Part shown: one piece after another, positions 23,223-34,277 of the stretch | Layout: each line of letters starts with the position of its first letter | How positions within the stretch are numbered: position 1 is the first letter of the stretch | From: Capronia americana | Taxonomy: Eukaryota > Ascomycota > Eurotiomycetes > Chaetothyriales > Herpotrichiellaceae | Direction: 5' to 3' | DNA length: 64,000 nucleotides | Assembly: GCA_016110215.1 (NCBI GenBank) | Contig: JADWQD010000008.1 | Coordinates: 372,001 to 436,000, forward strand | Notes under the pieces: model-generated | Seen by the model: the letters and a program-made list of their open reading frames with translations, nothing else | Told to the model about the DNA's origin: nothing | Databases searched by the model: none | Made by a program: the position numbers and the translations under genes

Positions 23223-24649
23223 TCACGACGTGTACTTCTTTTGCAGCGCCTTGGCTATTGTCGTGAGCTGGATGTTGCTGGTTCCCTCGTAAATCGCCCC
23301 AATCTTGCTGTCTCGAAACATCTTCTCAGCAATGCCCTCTCGCACGAACCCCATCCCGCCCATCCACTCGACAGCCAGTCCGCTTACTCGGCCGGCAACC
23401 TGGCTGGCGTACAGTTTGGCCATGGCCGCGTCGGTGACAAAGTCCTCGCCCGCTTCCTTCTTTCTGGCCGCATTGTAGACCAGCGCGCGCGCCGCCGCAA
23501 TCTCCGTGTACGCCTGGGCCAGTTGGTGTTGCATGCCCTGGAACTCACCGATCAGCTTGCCAAACTGCTTTCGGTCGTTCCACACATATTTGGCCGCGTT
23601 CTCCCACGCGCCAAGGGCAAGACCGGTCATCTGAGCGCCAATGCCGATCCGCCCTTCGTTCAGCAGACCGATGGCGTACTTGTAACCGTGACCTTCCGTC
23701 CCAAGGAGATTCTCGCGGGGGACCTCGACGTCGTCGAAGTTGAGGACACACGTGCTGGATGCGCGGATGCCGAGTTTCTTCTCCTTCTTCGCAATGCTGA
23801 AGCCCTTCATGCCCTTGGTGACGACGAAAGCAGAAATGCCCTTGTAGCCGGCTTCGGGGTTAAGGTTGGCGAAAACGAGGAAGAAATCAGCTTCCATAGA
23901 GTTTGTGATCCACATCTTGGAGCCGTTGATCTAATGTCTTCCGTAAGCACAGCTCGTACACCCTGGCATCTGACTGGTCGCCACAAGGACGGCTTGATCG
24001 GGGAAGGACATACCTTGTAGCCGTTCTCTGTCTTCTCTGCCTTCGTCTTAAGCGCAAAAGCATCTGAACCCGACGCTGGCTCCGATAGGCAGAAGGCACC
24101 CACTGTGTTCGTTGCAAGCTTGGGCAACCATTCCTTCTTGAATGCCTCACTGCCATACTTGAGGATGGCCGTCACCACCAGTGTATTGTGCACATCACAC
24201 ATGACCGAGACGGAGGGATCTACTCTTGCTATCTCCTCAATGCCAACAATGGCTGCGGTGAAGTTCATGCCGGCGCCGCCATACTCCTCGGGGATCTCGA
24301 ACGCCATAAGACCTTGTTCGAACATTTGCTCGACCACAGCCGGGTCCATCTGTTCCTTCTCGTCCATCTCTCGAACTTTGGGAGCAACTTCTTCGTTGGC
24401 CCATTTTGACACTGACTCTGCCAGCATTCGCTCTGTTTCTGAAAAGTGGGTGATGGGAGTGGGCGAGAGAGAGTCCGTATCGACATCGTCGGGTATGTAG
24501 GGCGCGGCATAGCGTCGTCTTGAAGTGGTGGCAAGCGATCGCTGCGGCAAGAGACTTCGGCGAGGTATAGATCGGGTCGCGGGTGCTGTGGACGAAAGGA
24601 GAGCTGTGGCTTTGCGGAGGGGTCGCAGCGTTCTCTGTAACGAAGCCAT
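23223..24649 (-). CDS. Mitochondrial short/branched-chain acyl-CoA dehydrogenase
   Basis: Two exons, 24649-24014 and 23930-23223, over an 83-bp intron (GTATGT..ATTAG) that restores the NGYK/INGSKMWITN junction, for about 447 aa. The N-terminus is Arg/Ser/Thr-rich without acidic residues for ~45 residues, as expected of a mitochondrial presequence. The FAD-dependent fold follows: the N-terminal helical domain, LSEPASGSDAFALKTKAEK of the beta domain, and the C-terminal helices with YEGTSNIQL, whose Glu is the catalytic base in short-chain and branched-chain members. It oxidises short or 2-methyl-branched acyl-CoA in fatty-acid or isoleucine/valine breakdown, passing electrons to ETF. Exact chain preference cannot be read from sequence. 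It is divergent from the senescence-domain gene. Confidence 0.93.
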
Positions 24650-25429
24650 CTTGCGTGTTTGGGTTGTCGACTGAGACGGGAGGAGGAGCTAAGGTGGGGA
24701 GCCGTATGTATATAGCAGTCGCATACGAGACCAAGACTCGGAAGGTCAATGTTCGGCGAACGCAGTGCACTGGTGAAAACAATGTCGCTGGCCGGAGCAA
24801 ATGCTTTGGAGCGTCCCTCGGCGCTCGGCTCACCCAAGGACGCCCGGGGCAAAGCGGCTATTCAAGGCTTCGGATCCTATCTTGCAGGGCGACCATGCCT
24901 AGAACGGAAGCCATTCCACTCTTCATTGGCTCCGGAGAAAAACGAACCAACGCTCGAGTCAGATCACGTTCGCCTTCTGGTGGAATGCGCACTCGAGGCC
25001 TGTCGGAATGATAAACGTCAGCCTATTCCTCTCCGTGGCGGACTGTGTACCACGCCACGAGTCCTTTCATCCGGTGTTCTGGCTCGTCTGGACTCTGGGT
25101 GTTGTGGCTGGTGCACCTTGTGGCTGGAACTTAACTGTGGCTGTGTCTCTGACGCAAGGATCATTCAGCTTGCTTTGCCGCCCGCTTTTCAATGCGATCA
25201 TCCAATTCAATTGGCGATGGGGATGATGCCCAGCGTTAGGTGTCCATGAATATATTAAGAACTTGCTGTAGCCGCCGAGCATCGATCCAAGGTTTGTCTC
25301 TCTCATTCATCTGATCCTCTGAGATTGTTGAGGCTTTTCATCCCACCTGCGTCGGCGGGATTGTTTCTGCCCTCCATTTGATCCTGTTGATTCTCGGTCT
25401 TCAAACAGTCTCACTATTGTCGTGCGATC
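24650..25429. promoter_or_regulatory. Divergent promoter region with CCAAT boxes
   Basis: 780 bp between two divergent starts. CCAATTCAATTGG at 25202-25214 carries two inverted overlapping CCAAT boxes about 215 bp before the senescence-domain ATG, and another ATTGG lies near 24925. CCAAT is bound by the Hap/NF-Y complex in moulds; use here is inference. A 166-codon plus-strand frame (24749-25249) shows no family resemblance and is treated as chance. Confidence 0.35.
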
Positions 25430-27053
25430 ATGTCCGCCGGTCACTCTGAACCACAGGTTCTGTACAGTGTCAACAACATCTCTGCATTTGCTGTTCAGAA
25501 TGGAGAGGAGCATCCGATCACCACATCGGGACCGCAGACGATGTCGCTCCTGATGGTGCCCACCGCGTCACCGTTTGCCGACTTATCGACGGCCGAACCG
25601 ACCAGCAATGCGCCAGAAGAAGATTTCTATCTGCACCTCCACCTGCCGCCTGAAGTTGATCTCCCGTTGCCAGCGACCACTCAGATCTACCATAAACCTC
25701 CGAGTAGTTACCTCATTCCGCGCTGGGACTTGGGTCCAGATGTCGGCGCTTTCATTCGCATCCAGTTTCCTTCGATCGGCAGCGGACCAGGCAAGGTGAC
25801 TCAAGAGGAGGTAGATACCTTTGAGACCATCCTTGCCCAATGCACAGCATTCCTTGAACGGGTCAAAAGCACGCCTCCTGGCTTCGAGCGGTATGACCCT
25901 AGCAACTATCGCCCAGGAGAAGGCTATGTTGGAAGCCCGAAGCCAGAAAAGGATCGGACCGGACAGCATGGCCAGATTGTGCTTATCGACGAGGAGAATG
26001 GGAGTGTCATTGGCGAGCTGCAGGACAACTATGCCGTGGTCGAAGGAGCAAATGTGAGGCCAGGGTCAAAGAGTAAGTGTTGCGTGAATCTCCCGATTCT
26101 AGAATGCGCTGACTGATTCCTTAGCACCTGTCCAAATTCAACTTCCCATGGAGGGACAGGGGAACCAGATCAGAGTGGAAAACGTGTCGGAAGACTACTT
26201 GGCCATGTCGAAACATCCTGCCTACGCAAAATCTCGGGTGGTGCAAACCTCTGCGACCGCCTCGAGACTGATCGTCACTGGATCGACCTACCTTGCCGGT
26301 AGGATGGCCATGGGAGCAGACTCGTTCCAGAAGAGCACGCAACCCAACCCGAAGCCGATGACTTTCACGCCTGCTACTCATGCTCGCATCCGTCAGATCC
26401 ACGCTTTCACCCAGGGCGCTGTCGGCCTCAGTGCAAAGACTGTTGGCCAGCTGGGCAAATACGCACAGAACTTTGGCGCCTCCCTTGCCCGAAAGGGCGA
26501 GAAATCCAAGCGAGAGCCTGGGAAGGGTTACACCCCTGGCATCTTGAACAAATCCATGATTGCTTTCTCCACCATCGCTGACGGCATCGACCAGGCGGGT
26601 CGGACTTTGTTGTCCTCTGGCTCGGCGGCGGCCACCAATGTCGTTAGCCACAAGTACGGCAAAGAGGCGGGCAATGTTGCGCACGGCCTGGCTGGCGGTG
26701 TCAAGAATGTCGGTCTTGTCTACATTGATGCAATGGGCGTATCGCGGCGGGCTGTGATCAAGTCTGTGGCCAAGGGTATGGTGGTAGGCCGAATGCCAAA
26801 CGGACAACAACTGGTCGTTGGCTCCGGTGACGGAGAAATTGTTCCAGCTGAAGCATTCGAGCCCGATCAGAAGAAAAACGATTATTATTCCTCCGACACG
26901 TACGGAGGAGTTTCGCAGGCTGGTGCGAGTCCGCCAGGTTATGGTGTCGAGAGCTATGGCAATGCCGCAAATGCGCCACCGTCGTACCCTTCAGGAGTTG
27001 GTGAGCCATTGGGTTCGACGCTGCAGGGACAGAACGTGCGCGAGAAGCGATGA
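25430..27053 (+). CDS. Senescence/spartin-domain protein
   Basis: Two exons, 25430-26072 and 26125-27053, over a 52-bp intron (GTAAGT..CTTAG, CTGAC branch site at 26109-26113), for about 523 aa. The N-terminal half is a beta-rich region of unknown role (about residues 5-210). The second half is the senescence-associated domain (roughly 245-435), Gly/Ala/Ser-rich with VTGSTYLAGRMAMGAD, FSTIADGIDQAGRTLL and HGLAGGVKNVGLVYIDAMGVSRRA. The tail is disordered and rich in Tyr, Pro and Gly. Spartin relatives bind lipid droplets and lipids and act in droplet turnover; plant members rise in senescence. A lipid-droplet or membrane role here follows from the family, not from direct evidence. No signal peptide. 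Confidence 0.87.
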
Positions 27054-29321
27054 CCACTCGGCAGTTCTTGCGATGTGTTTCACGAGACGAGAATTGCATG
27101 ATGAGATGACCTGGGATATTTTCGAGCACGGTCCTGTAGTGTTTCAAGCCGGATGAAACAAGGCACGTACGTAGTGGTGTTTACTCGCACGGGGCAATGA
27201 TGAGACCATGACAAGCTCCCGCATGTTCGCGTTTCGAGCACTTCCTCTTCCCTAAATAGGCATGGACTGTCTGGACTGTGCATACTTGCTGCACGACATT
27301 GTTCGGCTCTAGCGGCTGAAACGCGGACACGGTGCCCAAATTCGATGATAGTTGCTCTCATTTGCGGGTACTCCGTAGCTGTTTCCGAAGAATCATGGAC
27401 ATTTCCCAGAACAATTCCCAGATGTTGGACCGGACCACTCCCAACTCATAAAGCCCTCCCTACCAAGTCCGACACAGGATCCATGCTGCACAAGCCGCTT
27501 CTGCATCATGCAAGAAATGGAGAAGGCCGCAGCATCCGACGTTCACATGCGCTGATCTCGAGGCTCAAGAACGCATGCCGGGAAATAAAAGTATGGAGCT
27601 TGACAGGTGTGGCGCATGCCTATTCGTTCATACCCCAGAGGATTTCGTTTCCGGGCTCTCTTTCACGGGTTCACGGTCCACCAGCCCCAAAGTGCCAGTG
27701 TCGAAGCATGGTTCGTGAGCCACTCATGACAGCCAGACAAATCACGAGTCACCATTGTGGGCACCCCATTTCGGCTGCGCGTCGCAACCCGCATGCCCAC
27801 AGCAAATCGCGTTGTGGCGATCAACGCGCAAGGAAATTTCGCTAGGGAAAGTCAGGCCCAAGTTGAGGATCTAAGGCTTTCCAAACTCCCGTGATTCAGC
27901 TGGACTTGGTGCCTGGATTCCTAGCTACATACTATCATGATTTCCATGGCATCAATCCTTCACGACCAGTGCAAGATATGGAATGGGCTGATGATTGCTG
28001 CCGACTTCGATGATAGATCGCGATCGCAGGAACCAACAAACAACCTGTCTCACCGTGAACGGTGTCCGTGGGCCCCCCTTATTGTACATTGCGAGGTCGT
28101 TCATCGCGTGGCTTTGCGGATAGAGAAATGGAGGGTTCTGACAGAACACCGCCGTCAGTGCGCATCGTGGAACAAACCATAGTCGAGAGCATTCAATGGT
28201 CACCTGGAGAGTAGCTGCAGGCCTTTCAATGCACAAGGATCACGCGGTTAGCCGTGCGTTGCGTGTTAGAATTAGAGGTTCAGGTGCCCGAGCCTTGATC
28301 AACGGTTGAACCGACGCTCGGTCCATAGCCATGCCCGCCATTGAGTTGCATGCTGCCTGGTGCAGACTCGATGAGGGGCCATGGACGAATTATCGAACCA
28401 TTCAATAATTCAGATTGTACCACGGAAGGATTGTCGAAGAATAGTACAGAGAGCTCAATAAAGGGCAATTGACCGGGGAGAGGAGGTTCATTCTCCATAG
28501 CTTAGCGTAGATCCCGGCCACTCTCTAACCAAATAGTTACCGACCGTGCTGTGCTGCCCTGTCGCTGCGTTGTCGTCTCCCTCACCGATCGAACCATGAC
28601 CTCTTCCACCAACGACATCGCTGTGAATTTTCTGGCATATCATTCGACTCCCTAGACAGTATACGACTCATCGCACTGCCTCACCGCCAGAAGCATTCTG
28701 TCGGCCAGTCACAACCAGTCTGCTCAAGCTAGGCGCTTGATTCCTCCCTCACCTAACGTTCCGCATCGCCTAGCCTGTCCGCGATAATGACTGCGGCTCC
28801 TCCTTCGTCCTACCTCACTTTGACCGTTGTCTGTTGACGTTCGATCAACGGTCTCCTCTCCTTCCGTTGCAACGTCGCGGGCACGGCGTGGGCGCTCACT
28901 CCTTCGTCCAGAGTTTGGTGTCCCTTGGAGACACTCCTCGACACTAGCTTCTCCGACACTGCACGCAACACACTTCACCAGTGTCAACAATCAACAACCG
29001 ACCACAGCACCGATCCTCGCCGTTACCGCTCTACCCAGCGCGCAACCGTGTGAAGATCCGTGGTAACAGTCGGCGCCAAGAAATTCACGTCTTTGAATGG
29101 GCGACTTGTTGTTTTGGTGAGCAGACTCCGTCTTCAGATCCGCCCACACCACTGACCTTCCGCTTCCTTCAGTCTTCGACGTTTCAACCACTCCAGAACT
29201 TTCCCACATAGTTAAGACAACAACAACCTACCAACGTTGACGTGCCGAGTCGTCCTTGAAATCGGTGGTGAGGGCCTGTTCGTGCGGTTCAGGCCACTGT
29301 TTTGGGAGCAGTGGTTGAAAG
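27054..29321. other. Long intergenic region upstream of kin4
   Basis: About 2.3 kb between two plus-strand genes. The right part (about 28540-29320) is rich in CT/TC sequence, as in a long 5' leader or promoter of the kinase gene. One GTAC-rich motif is at 27369-27377. Weak frames (27345-27845 plus; 28280-28498 minus, 72 aa starting MENEPPLPGQLPFIELSVLF) match nothing I know. The last has a protein-like composition and could be a small gene or remnant. Confidence 0.35.
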
Positions 29322-32300
29322 ATGTCAACAGACATGGCTTCAGGCCAATATCGGCAGCGTGTCTCGAATTCTGCTGGATATTCACAACCGGAAGATCTTC
29401 ACTACGACAGCCACCATAGCGCAGATTCTCGGGGCTATTACACCAATCAACCTGTGAGTCCACCACCCGTTACCCGATTTCGACACTTTGGTGACAAGAT
29501 GGAATACTAATTTTGCCTCACCAGTACTATTCCTCTCATGACAACGACGCTCTAGGATATACCTCCCAAGATGAGGAGACTCCTATCACAGCTAACCCAT
29601 CCTACGACACACAGACCACCAGCCTGCCTTATCATATCCGCAACCAATCTGCCGCTCATGATCAGTATGATGGGCCGCCCATCATTCCTGCTCGAACAAC
29701 CTCCCAGCAACAAGGCTCCCCCCATGTGCCAGTAGCCCCATCGACCGCTCCCCTGGAAGCAAGAGTGGTGGCAACACGGCAGGCAAGACAAAATGCGCCG
29801 GAGTCACAGGCTGGTCGGGTTCAAAATCGCATCGGAGATTACAATGAAGAAACACGAGATAGGCCGCGGGACGATACAGCTACAGCTGCGCGTAGCCGAA
29901 GAAAGGGTCCTGCAAGTCCCGAAGGTCCACACCGCGCCACCAGCACAAGAGAGCGAGGTGGACACGCTGCGCCAACTCAGAGCCGATCTGAAGCAACGAT
30001 GATGCCCTCCAACACAGCCGCCTCGTTGGCGCGGGAGTACAGCGATGTGATCAACAGAGTTGTAGTGTCGGATCCTCAAGAAGATATCGAGCGAGCCCAG
30101 GAGAGAATAGCTGAATCTCAGCCTGCGCCTATTAGTTCCGATCATCGGATTGTCCCAGAACTCAGCGATGATCTGCTACCTCCCCCAGGTCCTGCTCGTC
30201 GCCAAGACTACTCCAAATCTTCCCGAAGAAAGGATGTTCAATTCGGTGACTATGTGCTTGGACAGACACTCGGTGAAGGCGAATTCGGCAAGGTCAAACT
30301 GGGTTGGAAAAAGGATGGCAGTTCGCAGGTGGCTATCAAGCTCATTAGAAGAGAGACCGTGGCATCAAACCCTACCAGACTCCCCAAAATCTATCGCGAG
30401 ATCTCCATCCTCCGAGACTTGGCGCATCCTAACATCGTCCGACTACATGAGATGGTCGAGACCGATCGACACATTGGCATCATCCTAGAATATGCTTCTG
30501 GTGGAGAGCTGTTCGACTACATCCTCAACCACCGTTATCTCAAAGACCCTGCTGCACGAAGATTGTTCGCCCAGCTTGTCTCGGGTGTCGGCTATTTGCA
30601 CAAAAAAGGCATTGTCCACCGAGACTTGAAACTGGAAAACCTCCTTCTGGATCAGAATCGCAACATCATTATTACTGATTTTGGGTTCGCCAACACCTTC
30701 GATCCCAAGGACGAGCTATCAGACGAGATCGAGTACAACCTGACCAACAAAGAGTTTGTCCGGAAGTTCAAGCTTGATCGACTTGATGCCCGAGGCATGA
30801 GACGAGGAGATTTGATGCAGACCAGCTGCGGTAGTCCATGCTACGCTGCCCCTGAGTTGGTAGTTAGTGACTCCCTCTACACGGGCAGAAAGGTGGACGT
30901 CTGGAGCTGTGGAGTTATTCTGGTGAGTGGTCCAACTGTCCAACGGGATATTTTTCCAATGCTAACAGTCTACAGTACGCCATGTTGGCTGGGTACTTGC
31001 CTTTCGATGACGACCCTGCAAATCCTGAGGGTGACAACATCAACCTCCTGTACAAGTACATCACCACGACTCCCTTGACATTCCCAGAATACGTCACCCC
31101 TCATGCACGAGATCTCCTTCGCCGCATCCTGGTCCCAGATCCACGCAAGCGTGCCGACTTGTTCGAAGTCGCCCGTCACAGCTGGCTCAGCGAATATCAC
31201 CATGTGGTGTCTCATATTACCAGCAGTACTACAAACGTCGCTGAGATTGCCAACACCACTGTTCTAGCTGGTAAGACACCTGCTCCAATGAGTGACAGGA
31301 CCTTTCTAATTGATCATAGATGATGAAGACCGGCCGATAGTCAACAGAAGCGCATCGGTCCGCGAAGTGCCCACGAAGCCTAGCCGTTCTTCTCCCGGTG
31401 CTCTTGCACACGCTCCTGAAGGCTTACAACATGAAGCTGACGAGGATTCCAACGGTTCGCGACGGACCCGTCATACTCTTCAACCTGAATACGTCGCCCC
31501 TCAGACACACACGACTCGTGGACAGACGAACGTTTCTTTGGAGCCAACAATGAGCCGCGGCCAAGAAGCCCCCCAGGTTGTTGGATCTGCACAGCCCGTC
31601 TCCTTGTCGAAGCCATTACCGCAAGACCCCCCACTCGAAACACGAGAGCGAGCATTCGCAAGTACCCAGCAGAAGATGCCGCCTCCTGTTCGCCCTGCTC
31701 GAGACATCCCTAGATCGGTGTCGGATTCGACCAGCGCTTTTGGTCAAGCTCCCGTGACGACGAGCCACGGTGGTCAGTACGTGACTAGGCCTAGCACTCA
31801 GGGATCGTTGACATCTGCAAGTGGCCCAACCAACACTCGATCTGATCTTCGTCTCCCTAGTCGGGGTTCGTATGGTCAGCCAGTTGCTCCTACGGTTGCT
31901 GCCACCAATGTTCAGGGTCGCGTTACGCAACCGACCAAGGCTTCTCGAGGCTACAACATATCCGGTCCCATCCCACAAGCAGGTGCTCAGAATTCGATTG
32001 GTCAACCGATGACAACGCCAATGCCGCCGCCCGAGTCGCAACAACCGCAGAAAACTGCACACCACCGACGATCCAGCACGTTGAGTGGTCTCGGAGAGCG
32101 CTTGTTTGGTCGATCGAATTCCGTTGTCAAGAAAGACACAGAGCGACAAAAGAACGGGCGGAAATATCCGCCAACTAGCATGAAAGAGTGGCCTTCAGAT
32201 GCGCCACCGCGCCTGTCGACGGAGTCCAAGCGATCATTCTCGTTTGGACTAGGCAGAAAGAAGAGCACGGACATGGACAACCAGACAGAGAAGCCGGTAC

Positions 32301-32875
32301 GACGATTTTCATTGATTCCTAACTCAATGTCATTCAAAGGTCTCATCGGCGGTGCCAAGGAGGAATATTCTTCCAAGCCAGGAACTCCTCAGGCTGATCA
32401 GTTTGCTCAGCAGACGTCGACCCGACCACCCATTGGACAAGAATACATGGACCCACAAGTCTCCAACACCGACGGTCAGCACGATGGGTCGCGGCCTTTG
32501 AAGTACAACTACTCTCGAGCCCCGCAACCACAACATTATCAGGGAGCAGAACCTGTTGCCTCCCAAGCGTCAAATGATGTGTATGGTGGAACTGCTGTCT
32601 ATGCTCCACAAGGACAGAGTGTGCATTCGCGTCAACGAAGTGAGCCCATGGCACAAATGATGGCTTATCCGGAAGTCGCCCAACCGACTGGCAGACCGTC
32701 GATGCAACAAGGTCGCCAAGGTCGAGGGGTGCTGGTCAAAAACAACCGCAAGTTTACCGAAGCCTACGATCAAGAGCAAGGACCCACCCACCATAGCGGT
32801 CGGTCGGGAGCCGTGAAGAAGGTGCAGGATTTCTTCCGACGACGCCGTGCTCCTACCGATGGTGATTATCGTTGA
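29322..32875 (+). CDS. kin4: Kin4-type Ser/Thr protein kinase
   Basis: Four exons (29322-29453, 29525-30922, 30976-31270, 31320-32875; introns 71, 53 and 49 bp, CTAAC at 30962-30966 in the second) encode about 1126 aa. After a disordered ~285 residues the kinase domain spans about 287-590: glycine loop GEGEFG (294-299), lysine in VAIKL (316), HRDLKLENLL (409-418), DFGFAN, and APELVVSD with the T-loop. Between DFG and APE is an extended insert (DELSDEIEYNL...RGMRRGDLMQTSCGSP) typical of Kin4/Frk1-like, Snf1-related kinases. Kin4 restrains mitotic exit when the spindle is mispositioned in budding yeast; mould roles in septation or stress are less clear. The C-terminal ~500 residues are Ser/Pro/Gln-rich and end in a basic patch (VKKVQDFFRRRRAP) that may bind membrane. 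Confidence 0.88.
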
Positions 32876-33244
32876 ACGAGGAGGAACATGTCAGCATGTG
32901 TTTGAATCTTGGGAGAAAACAGATTCGGCCCCGCCGGTCATGCTTGGTCACTGGATGGATATCGATTCTTCTTGTAATGATTAATCGTGGGCGGAAATCA
33001 TGTCTCAGCTTGTGCAAGCTTAGAGGAGCCTCTATTGCGAGAGCCTCTGTTGTGGGAGCGTTGATTGCGGGAGCCTCTACTTCCAGCAAACATTGTCCTT
33101 TCCCAGGCAAGATTGGGCGAATTCAGGATCGGACTTGTAATTCGGGGTGGTATTGGACGTGTCGGAGGCAACAGAAGGAACGTTCTGTCATCAGCTGGTG
33201 GCGTTTCTTGTACGCTGGAAAGTCTTGCACACGCAAGAGGTCGG
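32876..33244. repeat. kin4 downstream region with a 15-bp repeat
   Basis: Sequence after the kin4 stop. Positions 33026-33085 hold four imperfect tandem copies of a 15-bp unit starting GAGCCTCT (GAGCCTCTATTGCGA-like). In one minus frame (32998-33351) they would code Gly-Ser-Arg-rich repeats, so they may belong to the broken minus-strand gene next door. Confidence 0.5.
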
Positions 33245-33930
33245 CTACGATTGAGGCTGGCCTGCTGCTCGAGCCTCAGAGCTCGCAGCCTGAACTGCAC
33301 ATGTGTTTTTGCTGCGATTGACTGCTTGTAAATCAAGCGTGGGATGGGCAATCGGAAGATGGATACCCCCTACATAGCGTTGTATGAAGTCTCTCAAGAA
33401 AGGATTGAAAATACGAACCAAACTCCGGCGCGTCCTTTTGCTGCCTTTGCGCAGCTTTGTGAGTTCAACGGACGGCGAGGAATATTGATCGCAATATTTC
33501 TCGGCGTAACTTGATGTTGCTGCTGGCTGATGATCGTCGCTCCACACTCGATCAGCACTTAATTCGGCCAAGCTTTGCGGGGGGGTCGCTTCCTGCGCAA
33601 GGCGTCGATATCTTCACTTGTTCCTGAAAACTCACTCCGCTCGACGTCATCAGCGTGAAGAAATACAGACACCGACAGCGTCTGTGGCGACATCGTTGTG
33701 CTTGTGGGAGTACTACTATCAGGTGCCCATGGGGTGTTTCTGACTTCCACCTTGGACCTTTGCCGCTCTTCGCCAGAACTGGTGTGATGGGGATGTGGAC
33801 CGGATCCTCTAGAGTTTGCTGTTCCCCCGCAATATGCAGGCGACTGCAACGGTTGCCACAGCGTCATTCGAGAAGAAGCACCTAGACGCGAACCCGCCAC
33901 TCCACACACGCTGCAGCAAGCTCTCAACAA
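33245..33930 (-). pseudogene. Hypothetical minus-strand gene, apparently frameshifted
   Basis: Two overlapping minus-strand frames, 33930-33559 (123 codons) and 33571-33245 (about 108 codons), read as consecutive parts of one protein. The first runs from a Ser/Pro-rich start to SEDIDALRRKRPP and stops soon after. The second continues with AELSADRVWSDDHQ and a basic segment (KLRKGSKRTRRSLVRIFNPF). The switch point lies at a run of seven G on the plus strand (33579-33585), the classic place for a one-base slip by mutation or sequencing error. I recognise no family. The true start and any introns are unresolved; a further frame (33351-32998) may hold the C-terminus. It could instead be a chance pair of frames in an intergenic region. 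Confidence 0.35.
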
Positions 33931-34277
33931 CTGGATCCTGCCTCGCTAGTCCTTCTCGAAGGTTACAGTACTCGGTACTCGTGCAAGCAATGAGCAATGA
34001 AAGAACCTCTGATGAGGCCATCCCCGGCCCGCCTGCTTCGGAAAAACATGACGAGATGGATCTACATGGTGATTTTCATAATCATGGCGTGGACTCTGTG
34101 CAGGAATTCATCCGTTCTCTCATGGTCAGTGTACCAGTACCCAATGTGGTCATCGTCCATTGCTGAATCCTTATATCTTCCGCGTGCCCCAACCCTCACA
34201 CGTCTTATTCTAGGCTTAAACCGCTCCTTCAGCAATCCTCCCTCGTCGAGCAATACTGCTCGCACTCTTGGGACAAC
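33931..34277. other. Promoter region of the GH31 alpha-glucosidase gene
   Basis: About 350 bp before the signal-peptide ATG at 34278. It carries one recurrent GTAC-rich motif at 33969-33981 (TACTCGGTACTCG). No further element could be named; the frame 33816-34166 (plus) looks non-coding. Confidence 0.35.

Noticed and set aside
23241..24020. 259-codon plus-strand open frame
   Set aside because: Antisense to the acyl-CoA dehydrogenase, whose motifs and splice site are clear on the minus strand.
17772..24649. Possible gene cluster of gwt1, Zn2Cys6 factor and acyl-CoA dehydrogenase
   Set aside because: Shared orientation only; functions are unrelated and spacing is that of independent genes, so no cluster is claimed.
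24749..25249. 166-codon plus-strand frame in the divergent promoter
   Set aside because: No family resemblance and located in the promoter region of two well-supported divergent genes.
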